Source: Raffaelea ambrosiae (taxonomy: Eukaryota; Ascomycota; Sordariomycetes; Ophiostomatales; Ophiostomataceae). From it: DNA of 62,906 bases. The translations under genes and the position numbers were made by a program. This document shows positions 1-10,911 of this stretch, one piece after another. Position 1 is the first letter of the stretch, and the number at the start of each line of letters is the position of its first letter. The stretch is taken from assembly GCA_002778195.1 (NCBI GenBank), contig PCDI01000005.1, positions 20,987-83,892 on the forward strand, written 5' to 3'. The notes below the pieces were generated by a model, which saw nothing but the letters and a program-made list of their open reading frames with translations, was not told the origin of the DNA and searched no databases.

Positions 1-30
1 AATCACCGCTTTTAAAAAAACGCTATCGTT

Positions 31-57
31 ATTATTATTATTATTATTATTATTTAT
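31..57. repeat. (TTA)n microsatellite
   Basis: A run of ATT/TTA triplets lies within the AT-rich island. Nothing indicates a function. Confidence 0.85.
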
Positions 58-92
58 TATCGTATAGCTAAAAAAAGGAGTTAGTGAAGGAG

Positions 93-134
<42 letters not shown>
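93..134. repeat. Poly(A) tract of 42 bases
   Basis: An uninterrupted run of A on the plus strand. It could be the tail of a decayed retroposed element or simple slippage, and no recognisable element lies upstream within the window. Confidence 0.85.
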
Positions 135-136
<2 letters not shown>

Positions 137-899
137 AACCTCGTACGAAGACGAGCCGAACAGCGAGTAAAAGAAAAAGAAAAAAAAAACTAAAAGAAAG
201 CGTTAAATAGTAAACGAATAAAATAACGAAAAAAGGGGGAAGTATAAAATCGTAGTTGTAATCGTAGTTATAATCGTCGTTTATACGAAAAAAAAAGTAA
301 AAAAAAAAAGAAGTAAAATTATAAATTATAAAAATATAAAAAAAAAAATTTTTTTTATACGTAAGTATTTTCTATAAGTGTTTTACCGTTTAAAGAAAGT
401 ACGATAAAAGCTTTTACTATTTTTATCATATACTATTTGTTTTTAACTATTTATTCACGCTTTTTTTTATTCGTTATTACGACGATCTTCTTTATTTAAC
501 TATTCATCGTACGAACTAACTTATAAACAGCTTGCTTTTTATTTATATTATTAACGTTCGTTCTCGTTATTAATCGTACGCGTAAATGCTTTTTTTATTT
601 TATTACGTAATACTGTTTTTATTTCTTTACGCGTAGTTAAAAACTAAATAATAATAAAAAAAAAGATATTATACGTATTTAAACCAACGATTTATTAAAG
701 CAAAAGTACGATTTAATTAATCCGATTATTATTTGATTAATTAAACTATACGCGAAATCTTCGCGTTTTATTTTCTTTTATATAATATAAACAATATAAA
801 ATATCTCAACCGATAAAAAACATCTCAACGTATAACAACTAGAAATATTTATACGCTTATTAATAAATAAGAAAATGTTTATACGTTACTCTTATCGCT

Positions 900-1200
900 T
901 ATCGTACAACGCGACACTCGTTTTTTTTTTTTTTCTTCCTCTTTTTAATTACGTGCATTCTTCTCATAAATATTCGTACGAATTTAAAAATTGAAATAAA
1001 CGTAAACCATTAAAAACGTAGTTAAACGATGGTTTTTTCGCTTTCGTACAACCTTGGGATTTAAATTAAATAAGCTTAAGAAGTTAAATCGAATAAGCTC
1101 GTTAATTTAACGAGCTCGCTTTTTTAAATTAAATAAGTAAGGGTTTTTTCACTAAAAAAATACATTAACGAGTTTATTCGATTTAAAATAAATGGTAGGA
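900..1200. repeat. Degenerate (RIP-mutated) copy A of an interspersed repeat
   Basis: This segment aligns by eye with the segment at about 2030-2390: the pyrimidine tract, the GTGCATTC box, the GGGAT-TAAAT block and the 59-base end segment occur in the same order in both. Wherever the 59-base end segments differ, copy A has T or A where copy B has C or G. The match continues left of the end segment, so this is a true second copy and not convergence in AT-rich DNA. The element family is not recognised and no coding capacity survives. Confidence 0.75.
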
Positions 1201-1938
1201 TTTACTACATTAAAATACTTCTTTCGTATAATTAAGCCGTACTTATTAGTTAACGTATAAGCTTAAACTGCTTTTATAGCTTTTACAACTATTTAATAAG
1301 TAGCTTCTAACGATGAAGGGTCGTAAAAAGTACTAAAGTTATTTATTATTAAGTTTAATACTTTTTAATAAAAGAAGATGCTTTTTAGTAAAAGAAGATT
1401 ATACCGAAAAAGCTTATTAACTCAATANACTTAGTTTTTTTTAAAGCATTTTTTAATATATTAAAGATTCTTAATATATATTTATTTTTATCGTATATAT
1501 CTTTATTTATTAAAAGTATTTTTTAAGAGTCGGCGATTACGTAATATAAAATGAAATTTTTCTAATTAAAACCCCTTTAAATAACAGTACTCTAGTTAAA
1601 CAATAATAGTATTATAGCAATTTCTTTATATAATTACTTTAATTAAATATATTTTTATTATTTATTTAATTTATTAATATATTTTATCATTTAATATATA
1701 TATATAAATTATATAAAAAATCGTTTAAATACGTAAATAAATAATATTATATTATTATATTTTTATTATATTTTTATTATAAAAAATTTATTTTTTAATA
1801 TAATAAAATAAATATTTTATTCTTTTTTTAAATATATTTTATTATTTATTTTATTTATTAATAAAAATAAAAATATTTATTCGTTTTTTATTTAAGTTTT
1901 TTTTATCGTCGTTATCGTCGTTATCGAGCTTATCGTAC

Positions 1939-2040
1939 TTATCGATAATCGAAAATATCCGTGCGTTTTTTCTTATCGCCTATCGGGGTTATCGATAANN
2001 GAAAATATCCGTGCGTTTTTCTTATCGCTTATCGTACGTN
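1939..2040. repeat. Imprecise tandem repeat with 50-bp period
   Basis: Two successive units each contain the block GAAAATATCCGTGCGTTTTT (starts at 1951 and 2001) followed by CTTATCGC. The undetermined bases at 1999-2000 and 2040 fall inside or at the end of the second unit, consistent with ambiguous read placement. The array abuts copy B of the interspersed repeat. Confidence 0.75.
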
Positions 2041-2390
2041 GAAATCGACGGTTTTTCTTTTTTTTTCCTTCCTTTTTTAACTGCGTGCATTCCTTTAACG
2101 GTAAGTTGTACGAATTTGAAAATTTCGTAGAATGTAGAGCGTTGAAAACGCATTCGAACGGTGGTCTTCTCGATTTCGTACGACCCCGGGATCTAAATCG
2201 GATGAGCTTGAAAAGTTAAATCGGATGAGCTCGCCAGTTCAACGGGCCCGCTTTTTTAAATCGGATGAGCAGGGGTTTTCTCACCAAAAAAATACACTAG
2301 CGAGCTCATCCGATTTGAAATAGATGGTAGGGGTTTTCTCACCAAAAAAATACACTAGCGAGCTCATCCGATTTGAAATAGATGGTAGGT
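2030..2390. repeat. Less mutated copy B of the interspersed repeat
   Basis: Counterpart of the copy at 900-1200 with much higher GC. It holds three direct occurrences of an AAATCGGATGAG-type motif followed by two inverted occurrences (CTCATCCGATTT), so the right end can fold as a stem. The 58-bp end unit is tandemly duplicated here (2272-2329 and 2330-2387) but occurs once in copy A. It is probably the end of a transposable element of unrecognised type. Confidence 0.75.
2272..2387. repeat. 58-bp perfect tandem duplication
   Basis: Two adjacent copies with a 58-base period lie at 2272-2329 and 2330-2387, each containing a run of seven A and the CTCATCCGATTT motif. They read as identical, so the duplication is recent or has escaped mutation, unlike the AT-shifted relative at 1141-1199. 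Confidence 0.85.
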
Positions 2391-2695
2391 TAAAAAAGGA
2401 AGAAAAGAGAGAGAGAGGGGCGTAAGAGGGGCGACGAGGAAAACTCTGCTTATGTTTTCCTTTCGCTTATTTAATAACGCTCAGCCTTTTATTTACTTTA
2501 TAAACGAAAAGAGCGATTAAGGACTTATAAAAAAGGTGCGTAAAGTGTTACACGTTATAACGACCGCATTAACACTACGAAAAAGGGTTAGCGTTAAACG
2601 CGTATACGGTTAAACGCTCCGAGCGCTTTGAAGGGCTTACTACTAACGAGCGTAACCGCACGTTTGAAAACGAGCTTCACGAGAGGGGGGATAAT

Positions 2696-3063
2696 TGTAA
2701 GGATATTACGAGCTTGCTCGGATGCGTGCTTTACGCGCAACCCAAGCACGTGCGGATAACCTGTTTAAGCACGTGCTACCCTTAGCAGGGCACGTGACCG
2801 TGCAGCCAGTGTAAGTTCGAAGAGAGGTGCGCTACGGAGCGTACGCACAGACCCCTAAGCGTGGCGCGGAGCTAGGGCTTCGTACGCGGCTTAGGGACGC
2901 TACGCATAGAGCCCTTTGAGAGCCCTCGATATAGCGAGGGCCTTCCACCCCCTCGAAAAAAGGGAATAAGATTTAGTTGTGTAATTAACGAGATCCTACC
3001 TTCGTTAATGAGATACCTCTATCTTCCGCAATCCTCTACCTAACTACAAGTACCACCCTAACA
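2696..3063. mobile_element. Candidate solo LTR of a retrotransposon
   Basis: The segment begins TGTAAGGATATTACG and ends CCACCCTAACA, giving TG...CA termini with imperfect inverted ends, as in LTRs. It is about 368 bp long and contains a TATA-like sequence in the minus orientation and several short internal inverted repeats. Flanking bases (ATAAT on the left, AATAA on the right) resemble a 5-bp target duplication only after a one-base shift, and the context is AT-rich, so this support is weak. No retrotransposon coding sequence adjoins it. Boundaries are inferred from the termini alone. Confidence 0.4.
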
Positions 3064-3726
3064 AATAATTAATAATAATTATTAATCCCGATTACGAAGC
3101 GGTAATTACCCTAAATAGATAAAAAAACAGGCTCGCTCCCCCGAGCAAACAGATAAAAGAGTTAAACTCTTTAGTAGTTAATCTAAGTATTTAGGACAAA
3201 GCCCGAATAGCCTTAACAGCTCTCGAACACCCGCCCGCACGCACGAAGAGACCGCTTTAGTATTATAAACCTCAAGCTTTGATTATCTTATTAACATAAA
3301 CTCTCACGTAGGTTTATTACTTGAGAACCCGGTGTTCGTTATATTAAAGCGGTAATACGTGTTAAGTTAAGTGTTTACACGTGTTTATACGTGTTTAAGT
3401 TAATATATGTTTAAGCTATTCGTAAAGCACGTCTTTGAGTAAGCTCGCGATATTTTTATAATAATTTATATATATATTTATATATTTATAAGTTTAATTT
3501 AAGCTTTTAGTTAATCGATTTATTTATAAATAAAAACGTAATAATTTCGTTTTTAAAGATAAGATAAAAGTTAAAAAAGTTAAAGTATTAAATATTATAA
3601 TAGCTTTTAATATTATATAATAAATAAACGTAAACTTATTTAAATAAAAGTAAAAAAAATATTATAATTAAAAGTATGATTTAAATATTTATATTAATAA
3701 AAAGGTAAAAGCTTAACGATTATAAT

Positions 3727-3792
3727 AATCGTAACCGTTGATTATTAAGCGATTACGGTAATCGCGACCGCTGGTTATTAAGTGATCACCGA
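3727..3792. repeat. Two-unit 33-bp tandem repeat with transition differences
   Basis: Units 3727-3759 and 3760-3792 align without gaps and differ mainly by T/C and A/G exchanges (for example AATCGTAACCG versus AATCGCGACCG). A third, weaker echo follows. This fits a duplicated repeat in which one unit was mutated more than the other. Confidence 0.6.
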
Positions 3793-4546
3793 GTGATTAC
3801 CTTTACGTGACTTATTACGTGATTGCTTTGGTTACTACCTAACTAGATTTCTTGTCTCTTTGCTGTCGTTAGTTTTCGCCCTTCGGTGCCCATAGTGCGG
3901 GGGCCGTTTCTGTGGTTGTAATATGAAGGAGGAGAACGGAGGTAGAAGTAGGGACGAAGCCACGTGTTTAAGCCGGCTCGCGATATCCTTACATTTATAT
4001 ATATAGCGCGAGGGCCGTCTGGCATTCGTAATACTTTTAGAGAGATTAAAACTTAATATTATCGCTTTCAAGTTGGTTGAACTGATTACGGAGTCGTATA
4101 TTAAGCCTCTGCCGGTGATCAAATGGGCGTGGATTGGAAAGTTATGCTTTGTTCGGACGGTCGGACGGTCACCATAGTGGAGCGGATTTTGTGTGCTTGT
4201 TTTTCTTTGGCCCGTCGGAGCTGCTCACCGTCCGATACTTGGGCAAAATCCCCGTGTATAGTTTGTTTACTCAATGCCCATTAAGTACCAGCCGCAGAGG
4301 GCAGTCAGTACCGTCTCCCTGTGTGCATCGTGACTTCCTTCTCACATCCTCACATCTTCACCTTGTCTTGACTTTTCCTCTTTTATTCTCCACGACTTCG
4401 TCCAGCCCGAGAAAACCACATCATCGTTCTCTACCTGCTTTATTCCTCGCCCAGATTCCAACTCGCGACAGTGAATGTCACCAACCATAGTCTGACACCA
4501 AAGAATACTTACTACCCCGACTCTCGCCTCGGCACCAGACACCAAC

Positions 4547-6516
4547 ATGGCAGTCCTTCCAGCGGATATGGAGCCCACCAACTACAACTACCCCACGGGC
4601 ATGAGGCTGGTTCTCGTCATGGCATCCATTCTACTCAGCATGTTTCTCGTGGCCTTGGTGCGTTGCCGTAAACGAAACCTCCCTGGGTCGCATCCGGGGC
4701 CCTTGTCGTCTCTGCATTTTCTCAACTTTCTTCTAATACGCAGTCTGAGCAACAGGACAAACTGATCATCAGCACCGCCGTGCCCCAAATCACCAAGGAC
4801 TTCAACTCGATAAGTGACATTGGCTGGTATGGCTCGGCCTACCTGCTGACCAACTGCGCCTTCTTGCTGGTATTTGGCAAGATCTACAAACTGAACGTCA
4901 AGACCACTTTTCTGGTGGCCCTCGTCCTGTTCGAGGTCGGCTCTGCCATTTGCGGCGCGGCGCCAAATTCCACGGCCTTCATAGTGGGCCGGGCCATTGC
5001 TGGTCTGGGAGCAGGCGGCGTCCAGTCTGGCGTGGTATGTCTTTGCCCGTTTCCTTTGTGTGTGTTCTGGCATGTTCTGACAGCACCCTGTCGTGTAGAT
5101 TGTCATCATGGTCTACGCTCTTCCCTTGCCCAAACGGCCCATGTTCCAGGGCCTCATCGGCGCCATCTACGGCATTGCATCCGTCGTGGGACCTCTCGTC
5201 GGCGGCGCTTTCACAACGAACGCCAGCTGGAGATGGTGTTTCTACATCAATTTGCCCATCGGAGGCATTGTGATGGCGTTCATATTCTTTTTGCTGCGCA
5301 TCCCTCGCATGCCCCATTCCGACGAAACCCTGCCGCGCAAACTGCAACAACTCAATGTGGAGAGTCTGATCGCCCTCCTGCCGGGCGTTGTGTGTCTCTG
5401 CCTGGCATTGCAGTGGGGCGGCTTCACATACGCTGTAAGTTGAACGTACGCACACTCTTCGAAGAAACTGTCCCAGAAGCTGACCGACTACACACGCAGT
5501 GGAGCAACCGCCGTATTATTGCCTTGCTTGTGGTTGCCTTTGTGCTTCTGATCGCATTTGTCTTGCTGCAGATCTGGGCCCAGGACCGCGCTACCGTGCC
5601 GCCAAAAATCTTCATGCAGCGCAGCATCTGCAGTGCCTTTTTTGTGAGCTGCTGTCTCGGTGCCCACCAAACCGTGTTGTGTAAGTCCCCTGCTGCCCCC
5701 CACGCGCTGCGCTGCGCGGATGTCGGCCATTGTGTTCGCGCGCTGATGTCCAAATATATATATATATATATATTAGTGTATTACCTCCCCATCTGGTTCC
5801 AGGCCATCAAAGGCGACTCGGCCGTCGAGAGCGGCATCCATCTTCTGCCCCAGGTCATCGCCCTTGTCGTCGCGTCCATTGTGACTGGCATCCTGACTGG
5901 CAAAACTGGCTACTACACGCCCTTCTTGCTCATCGGCATCTGTTTCTCGGCCATCGGTGCCGGCCTCATCTCAACCCTGCACGTCCATACCACGGTCGGG
6001 CAGTGGATTGGGTTCCAGATCGTGTACGGCTGGGGGTTTGGCGGCTGTGTGCAGGCGCCGAATATGGCGGCCCAGACGGTTCTGCCCCGCGACCAGGTGT
6101 CCATTGGCGCGGCGCTGATGCTCTTCGCACAGACCCTCTTTGGTGCTATATTTGTTTCCATTGGCCAGAACGTTCTTGACGGCCAGTTGGTGAAGCGTCT
6201 GGCGGATATCACCAAAGTCACACCGCAACAAATCGAGTCCGCGGGCGCCACTGGTATCTTGCTTCTGATCCCGGAAGAAGACCACGACGCGGCTTTAAAA
6301 GCCTACAACAGCTCACTGAGAGTTTGCTTTTTGATTGCACTCATCACGGCCAGCCTGAGTATTCTTGGAGGCCTGGGCATGGAGTGGCTCAGTGTGAAAG
6401 AAGAGCCGGCGGCGACCGACAGTACCAAGGAAAAGACGGACGCCGAGGCAACAGAGCAGAGCGCTCCGGGCAGCCATGAGCTGAAGGGGGTGGGAGAAAA
6501 CATACCTGTTCACTAG
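4547..6516 (+). CDS. MFS transporter, DHA2-like drug/toxin efflux family
   Basis: Five exons (4547-4657, 4756-5034, 5099-5434, 5500-5680, 5777-6516) join in frame to a 548-residue protein with many hydrophobic membrane segments, in keeping with the 14-helix DHA2 proton antiporters. Visible family features are the TM1 motif ALDKLIISTAVPQITKDF (completed only across intron 1), IGWYGSAYLLT, VGRAIAGLGAGGVQSG, and SWRWCFYINLPIGG after the fifth helix. The C-terminus is hydrophilic and probably cytoplasmic. Such proteins at the plasma membrane export small toxic molecules and are common in fungal metabolite clusters, AflT being the classic example. The gene lies at the cluster edge, next to the AT-rich island. 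The last intron contains an (AT)n run. The ATG at 4547 gives the normal short N-terminus. The substrate is unknown; export of the PKS-NRPS product is inference. Confidence 0.9.
5754..5773. repeat. (AT)n run in intron 4 of the DHA2-like gene
   Basis: The dinucleotide tract lies just before the TTAG acceptor. It leaves the intron readable without stops, so a naive translation inserts KYIYIYI-like residues that are not in the mature protein. Confidence 0.8.
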
Positions 6517-6764
6517 GCCACTCACTAGATCAATCTGGCTCCTAGGCGCTAATGGTGTAAGTCACAGTTGGGGTTGCAATACATAACTGGAGCGTGTTTG
6601 CGCGCAACGTCGACTGAATTTGTTGAATTTGTAGGACACGTCGGATAGATTCTCATACCCCTTGAGTAATCAATTTAATAAAGCAACTCTTCTCATACAA
6701 TGCATCTGTATTTAACCGACAAGGCCACAAGATATGGAAGTATTTTCTCTGCCATTACGTAGAC

Positions 6765-7860
6765 CTACGCAAAGTATGGCACATATGTTACCTTCACCAG
6801 CATCCATGCCTTGTCAAAGGCTTGGACAACCCCCTCCGGCGGAGCGCCTTTCTCAAGACTGGTCAAATTTTCTTCCAGCTGTTCGGGCCGGCTCGTACCA
6901 ATAATGAGCCCATCGCCGTAGTCTTTGGGGCACTGTGGTAAGCGGACCATCGAAGGGCCGCCTCAAACACAGCCTTGTCGTGTTTTTAAACCGTAGGCCG
7001 GATCACGTCCAGTGCGGCGAACGACGGCTCGTTCCCGTACAGCTAGCGGTAGTAGCTAGGAAATTTCGGGTCGAAGCGACCGTCTACCGCTTTTTGGTCG
7101 GAACCGCTCTGCTCGTAGCGGTCCGAGAGCATGCCGCCGGCCAGGGGGCTGAAAGCGTAGAAATCGATGCCGTACTTCCGCAAGTATGGGAACAGCTCCG
7201 GCTCGCACGCGCGGTGGAGGGCATTGTACGAGGCCTGAACCCTAATTCTTTCCAGCCGTGATGTCTGCAAAGCTCGCAGATTTGTGCCACCTCCCACGCG
7301 GCGAAGTTGCGGATGCTGAATCGGTTGAACCGGCCGGCCTTGTAGAGCTCGTTCACCCCGGCCAGTGTCTCTTCATACGGGGCCGCATGCTACGTGTGCA
7401 GTGATCCACGAATGTCAGTTGATGCCTTTAAAACCGTTTGTAGGGCCTGCAGGCTCGCCAACAGACCCCGGTTGAGGTCCCCCGGCTTGTGTGAAAACGG
7501 CGCTGGCCCAATCTTTCTGGGGCTGAGTTTTGTGCCCACGACGATGCCCCTCTCCCGCCATTTCATTTGTGCCAGGTATTCCTCTGTGGAACCAAATCCA
7601 TAGAGATGTGCAGTGTCTACCACGTTGTGCCTGTGCTTCTGGAACACGTCAAGAAGCGCAACGCAGTCTTTGACGGCATGGATACGAGACAGAGGTACAC
7701 CTAAAGGGTTGCATTCGTTAGCACACCTGAAATCGAGATCCATGCTATAACAAACAAACTCTTTGCAGCACCTTCTTTGCCCATATTTATGGTACCAAGC
7801 ACCACCTTCGGGACTGTCTTGGGTATGTTTGTATGGAGGATGACCGTTTTTGTTGTTTGC
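6765..7860 (-). pseudogene. Aldo/keto reductase (AKR7-like) pseudogene
   Basis: Fragments in different frames follow the order of an aldo/keto reductase of the aflatoxin-aldehyde-reductase type: VPKVVLGTINMGKEGAA (about 7814-7760), NVVDTAHLYGFGSTEEYL and GIVVGTKLSPR (about 7650-7540), RFNRFSIRNFAAWEVAQICEL (about 7340-7270), SYNALHRACEPELFPYLRKYG followed by FYAFSPLAGGML (about 7230-7130), and DGLIIGTSRPEQLEENL (about 6915-6860). The active-site Asp and Tyr of DTAHLYG survive. At least two frame changes (about 7,240 and about 6,950) and a stop after SYYR (7043) cannot be removed by plausible introns, and one genuine-looking intron acceptor (CTAAC ... TTTAG at about 7700) remains. These cytosolic enzymes reduce aldehydes and ketones with NADPH. 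It lies between the DHA2 exporter and a regulator, so it may once have tailored the cluster product. Confidence 0.75.
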
Positions 7861-8419
7861 AAGCTGTCGTTTGTCAGATTCGGCTGATTATCCACAGCTC
7901 GCTTGGGCTCTCTGCTAGGTTCGCTCAAGTGAGTTTCCATCTTTGTACTGCAAGCGAGGACGACAACTTTTCTTGAACTCCAAGAACCCTTGTCCGTTTG
8001 GGCCCGATGTGGCCTTATTCCTCCGTTTGGTGAATTTTTAGAAGGCTGTATCAATCTCGGGCCAGCGCGTGGTGTATCCCCCGAATGTGCACCTTGCCAA
8101 GGTGTCAGACTCGGGACAATTGCGACCTCCTGTCGGGGGATTGTTCAGCGGCTTGTCCGCCAACACTCTCCAAAAATCACGGGAGCCAGTTTATTCTCGC
8201 TACACAGCATCAAGAAGTTACGGTGTGCACCGTATTTCTCCGAGCATAACACGGCGAATGGAACAGCCAAATCTTCTTCCGTTTTAGCACCGAGTTCACA
8301 ATCACAGAATGAGTCTACACCATACGCAAAACGCTGCACCTCGTATGGAGACGTATTTGCGTCTTCGTCCCGGTTTCGTACCTGCTCGTGCACGGAATCA
8401 CGATCCCACGTTGTGCGTG
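7861..8419. other. Intergenic, no gene recognised
   Basis: This stretch lies between the aldo/keto reductase relic and the 3' end of the Zn2Cys6 regulator. A plus-strand open frame of about 217 codons (7990-8643) crosses it, but it runs antisense into the regulator, has no recognisable motif and is probably not a gene. Confidence 0.5.
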
Positions 8420-10911
8420 TCAAGATGGAGGGGCTGACTGGTCCAGCTGTTGACTTTGGTTCAGTTCCGCCACAAACTCGTCCAGTGTATCCCCAAATGC
8501 TGCCATGTTATTCTCGGCCGAGAAGAAAAACGGATCAAATATCGTGCTCTCGCCGTACTCAAAATTGTCAAAATAGCTCTCTGGCGATGCATCCACTGTC
8601 TGGTCAAAGGGGCCTAAAACGAGTCCGCAGTTTAGCAGATTGATGAAAGAGAGCACAGAGCAGAGAGCAGGGAAACAGCAAGCTGGCCATACCATTAGCT
8701 GCCAAGTCAGAAACACCAGGCACGTATGAGTCAGGCTGCAGCACGGCTGCGATGGCCTTTGCCGCTTTTCGCGCCTCTATGGAGTGGCTGGAGTTTTTCT
8801 CCCAGATGCCCTTTGCCATTGTCAAGGCTTCAATGATTCCGGTTTGTCTATGAAGAAAGTCCGCGTTCGTCGCCGTAGCAAATCCCTCTCGAAATCTGCT
8901 CAGTGTGAAGCACAGCATCATGGTGGCTTGCAGGAATTCCTGGTTCAGAGACGAGGCCACTCGCCAGCGAATCCCATAGAGGAGGCCGCCCGGCTGGGTC
9001 TCCTCGTCTATTCTTTGTTGAAGCTCCAGTATGGCCAAGGCTGCACTGAGGCACAACTCATTGGATTTTATGCTTTCGTCTCCACGGTACCCTTTCATGA
9101 AACTACGCCGATGGAGGAGATAGACAGATTTGTGAACCAGAATGTCCAAGAACATTTTGTCCAGTATGGCGCTAGGGTTGTCCATAATCGAAGACTCGAG
9201 AGACCTGTCCGCGGGTATGGAATCAGTGGCCTGTTTGAGTTTGGCACCGAGAGCAGCAACAGTGTCGGTTGATGGAGTCCCTGCCTCGGTGGCATCGTAG
9301 ATCTCTGCGGCCACCTTGATAAGAGCATGCCTCCGGACGATATGCAGGAGAGGTGTGGATTCGTAGGATGGGCGTTGTGGCGGGATCTCATCGTGCTCTG
9401 GTCCGAGGTCGTGCTCCTGCAAGTGCGTAGGTAGACGGGTGTCACATTGCGAGTCCTTTATGATACGAGGTAGCCCAACTTGCGTGCTGGTGAAAAAGTC
9501 CATCTGGTAAAGGACCACCCACAGCCTCCTCCTAATCTCGGCCTGGAGAGGTCTGATATGAGACCAGTGCGAGGGGTCCCGGTGCAGTCCCATCCGCATG
9601 GCGATTCGGATGATGACCCCAATGAGGATCCAGTTACCAATTGACGCATCAATGTTGACATTTTGGTCGACGCCGAAATGAAGAATGAGTGTTTCGATGG
9701 TGTATCTACTTGGTCGCAGATAGTCACCGGCAATTAAGCAATGTATCGTCATAGTTCGGTAGGTTTTCAGCGCGTCCTGAGCTTCCACATTGGGCAAACC
9801 CAGAGGCCCGATATCTTGCTGCTGGAGAAATACTGACATGCTCATGATGCTGAATAGCAGGCCCACCCACATGACTGGCATCGACGAAGGGTTCTCCCAA
9901 AATACTGCGTACTAAACGGGTGATGAGCAACATGAACAAACGAAAGACCGCCTGACTGAGGGGGTGGTGGGCGTAGGTACCTCTGCGAGAAACTTCTTCC
10001 GATGCAGGAGGACTGGCAGGTAGTTGGGTGAGCGAAAGAGCAAGAATATGTTACTTGTAGTTCATATATGTAGTTCATACATGAACCATCCAAACTTACA
10101 TGGACCCATGCCAAAGGCATTGAAAAAGTGAGACACGTATCGATCAACGACCTTGCGCGGCGGTACCTGTGCCAGAATCTGCTCCTGCGGAAGACGAAAT
10201 GAACTGTTCAAGAGGGAAATCCTGGTGTCTGGAGAGCCACGCATCATACCGGCGTCAGACGCACTTGATTCTGGGTCCGTGGTGCTGTTCAAGTACTCCT
10301 CTGAAAGTTCTTTCGTGATCTAGGAGGCGGTTGTGTCAGACGCGCCCCATACATGCTCAACAGGCATTGGAACCAGCCGCGAAGCCGACTTACGTCTTCC
10401 AAGATCGTAGCCCAATGGGAACTTCCGGTGTACACCGTAGAGTTCTCGGCAAGGCTCAAGTTGCCCATGCCATCTCCCTCGTGGTTGTTGGGAAGAGGCG
10501 ATGGCGACGGCCCAGGATTGGACAGGATAGCTTCCGAGGAGCTCGTCTCGGCTGGCGTGTGACCGTTTGCTTGCACCATGCTTCGCATCTCTGCAACAAC
10601 GCTCTCGAGGCGGGCAATTCTCTGGCGCGCTTGCTGGCTTCTGCCACGCGGTCTGTAGTCGACGGCATCTTTGCGATCTTGTTCGGAGGAGAGGTAGGTG
10701 CATTCGCCTGCTTTCCCACGTCGTGTACATGTGCCACATGGCGATTTCCTGTCGCAGCGAAGCCTTCCAAAGGGTCAATACACTTGAGTCTGAGCTAGGC
10801 CGCGAGGTATGCCGACCGTAGGCAGGCAACTTACTTATGTCCCCTGCAAAAGGTGCAGCTGAGAATGCATTTGTCTCGTCTCCGATTACGGGTAGTCGGT
10901 TGGGACTCCAT
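8420..10911 (-). CDS. Zn2Cys6 transcription factor (paralogue of the regulator at 15166)
   Basis: Six exons on the minus strand (10911-10835, 10763-10394, 10319-10100, 10012-9981, 9911-8693, 8613-8420) give 703 residues in frame. The N-terminal binuclear zinc cluster is assembled across intron 1: CTFCRGHK + LRCDRKSPCGTC + TRRGKAGEC, with cysteines at residues 19, 22, 29, 35, 38 and 47. A basic linker and a short predicted coiled coil (QARQRIARLESVVAEM) follow. The middle is a fungal-specific regulatory domain (IPADRS region, AMRMGLHRDPSHW, RRRLWVVLYQMDFF). The C-terminus is acidic and rich in Phe, Asp and Glu, as in activation domains. It is nuclear and binds DNA, presumably CGG-type sites. 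A tiny 32-bp exon encodes LLHRKKFLAE. Order, motifs and intron positions match the regulator at 15166. Targets are unknown; control of cluster genes is inferred from position. Confidence 0.88.

Larger units (their letters stand above)
1..4100. other. AT-rich, RIP-like, gene-free repeat island
   Basis: This stretch is dominated by A/T, with short simple repeats and no reading frame of credible length or composition. The clearest internal evidence for its origin is a pair of related repeat copies (about 900-1200 and 2030-2390) that differ by C-to-T and G-to-A changes. In filamentous ascomycetes this pattern follows repeat-induced point mutation of transposon copies. A less AT-rich patch at about 2,400-3,250 contains a candidate solo LTR. 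Undetermined bases at 1428, 1999-2000 and 2040 suggest assembly difficulty in the repeats. The AT-rich character stops at about 4.1 kb, just before the first cluster gene. Confidence 0.85.

Noticed and set aside
1..140. Telomere or centromere end
   Set aside because: No TTAGGG-type repeats are seen; the sequence is simple AT-rich and poly(A) repeat DNA.
1900..2040. CRISPR-like array of 50-bp units
   Set aside because: Only two imprecise units occur, with no spacer logic, in a eukaryotic AT-rich repeat island.
7990..8643. Plus-strand open frame of about 217 codons
   Set aside because: It lies largely antisense to the last exon of the regulator and beside a pseudogene, has no recognisable motif and is Cys/Ser/Arg-rich as shadow frames often are.
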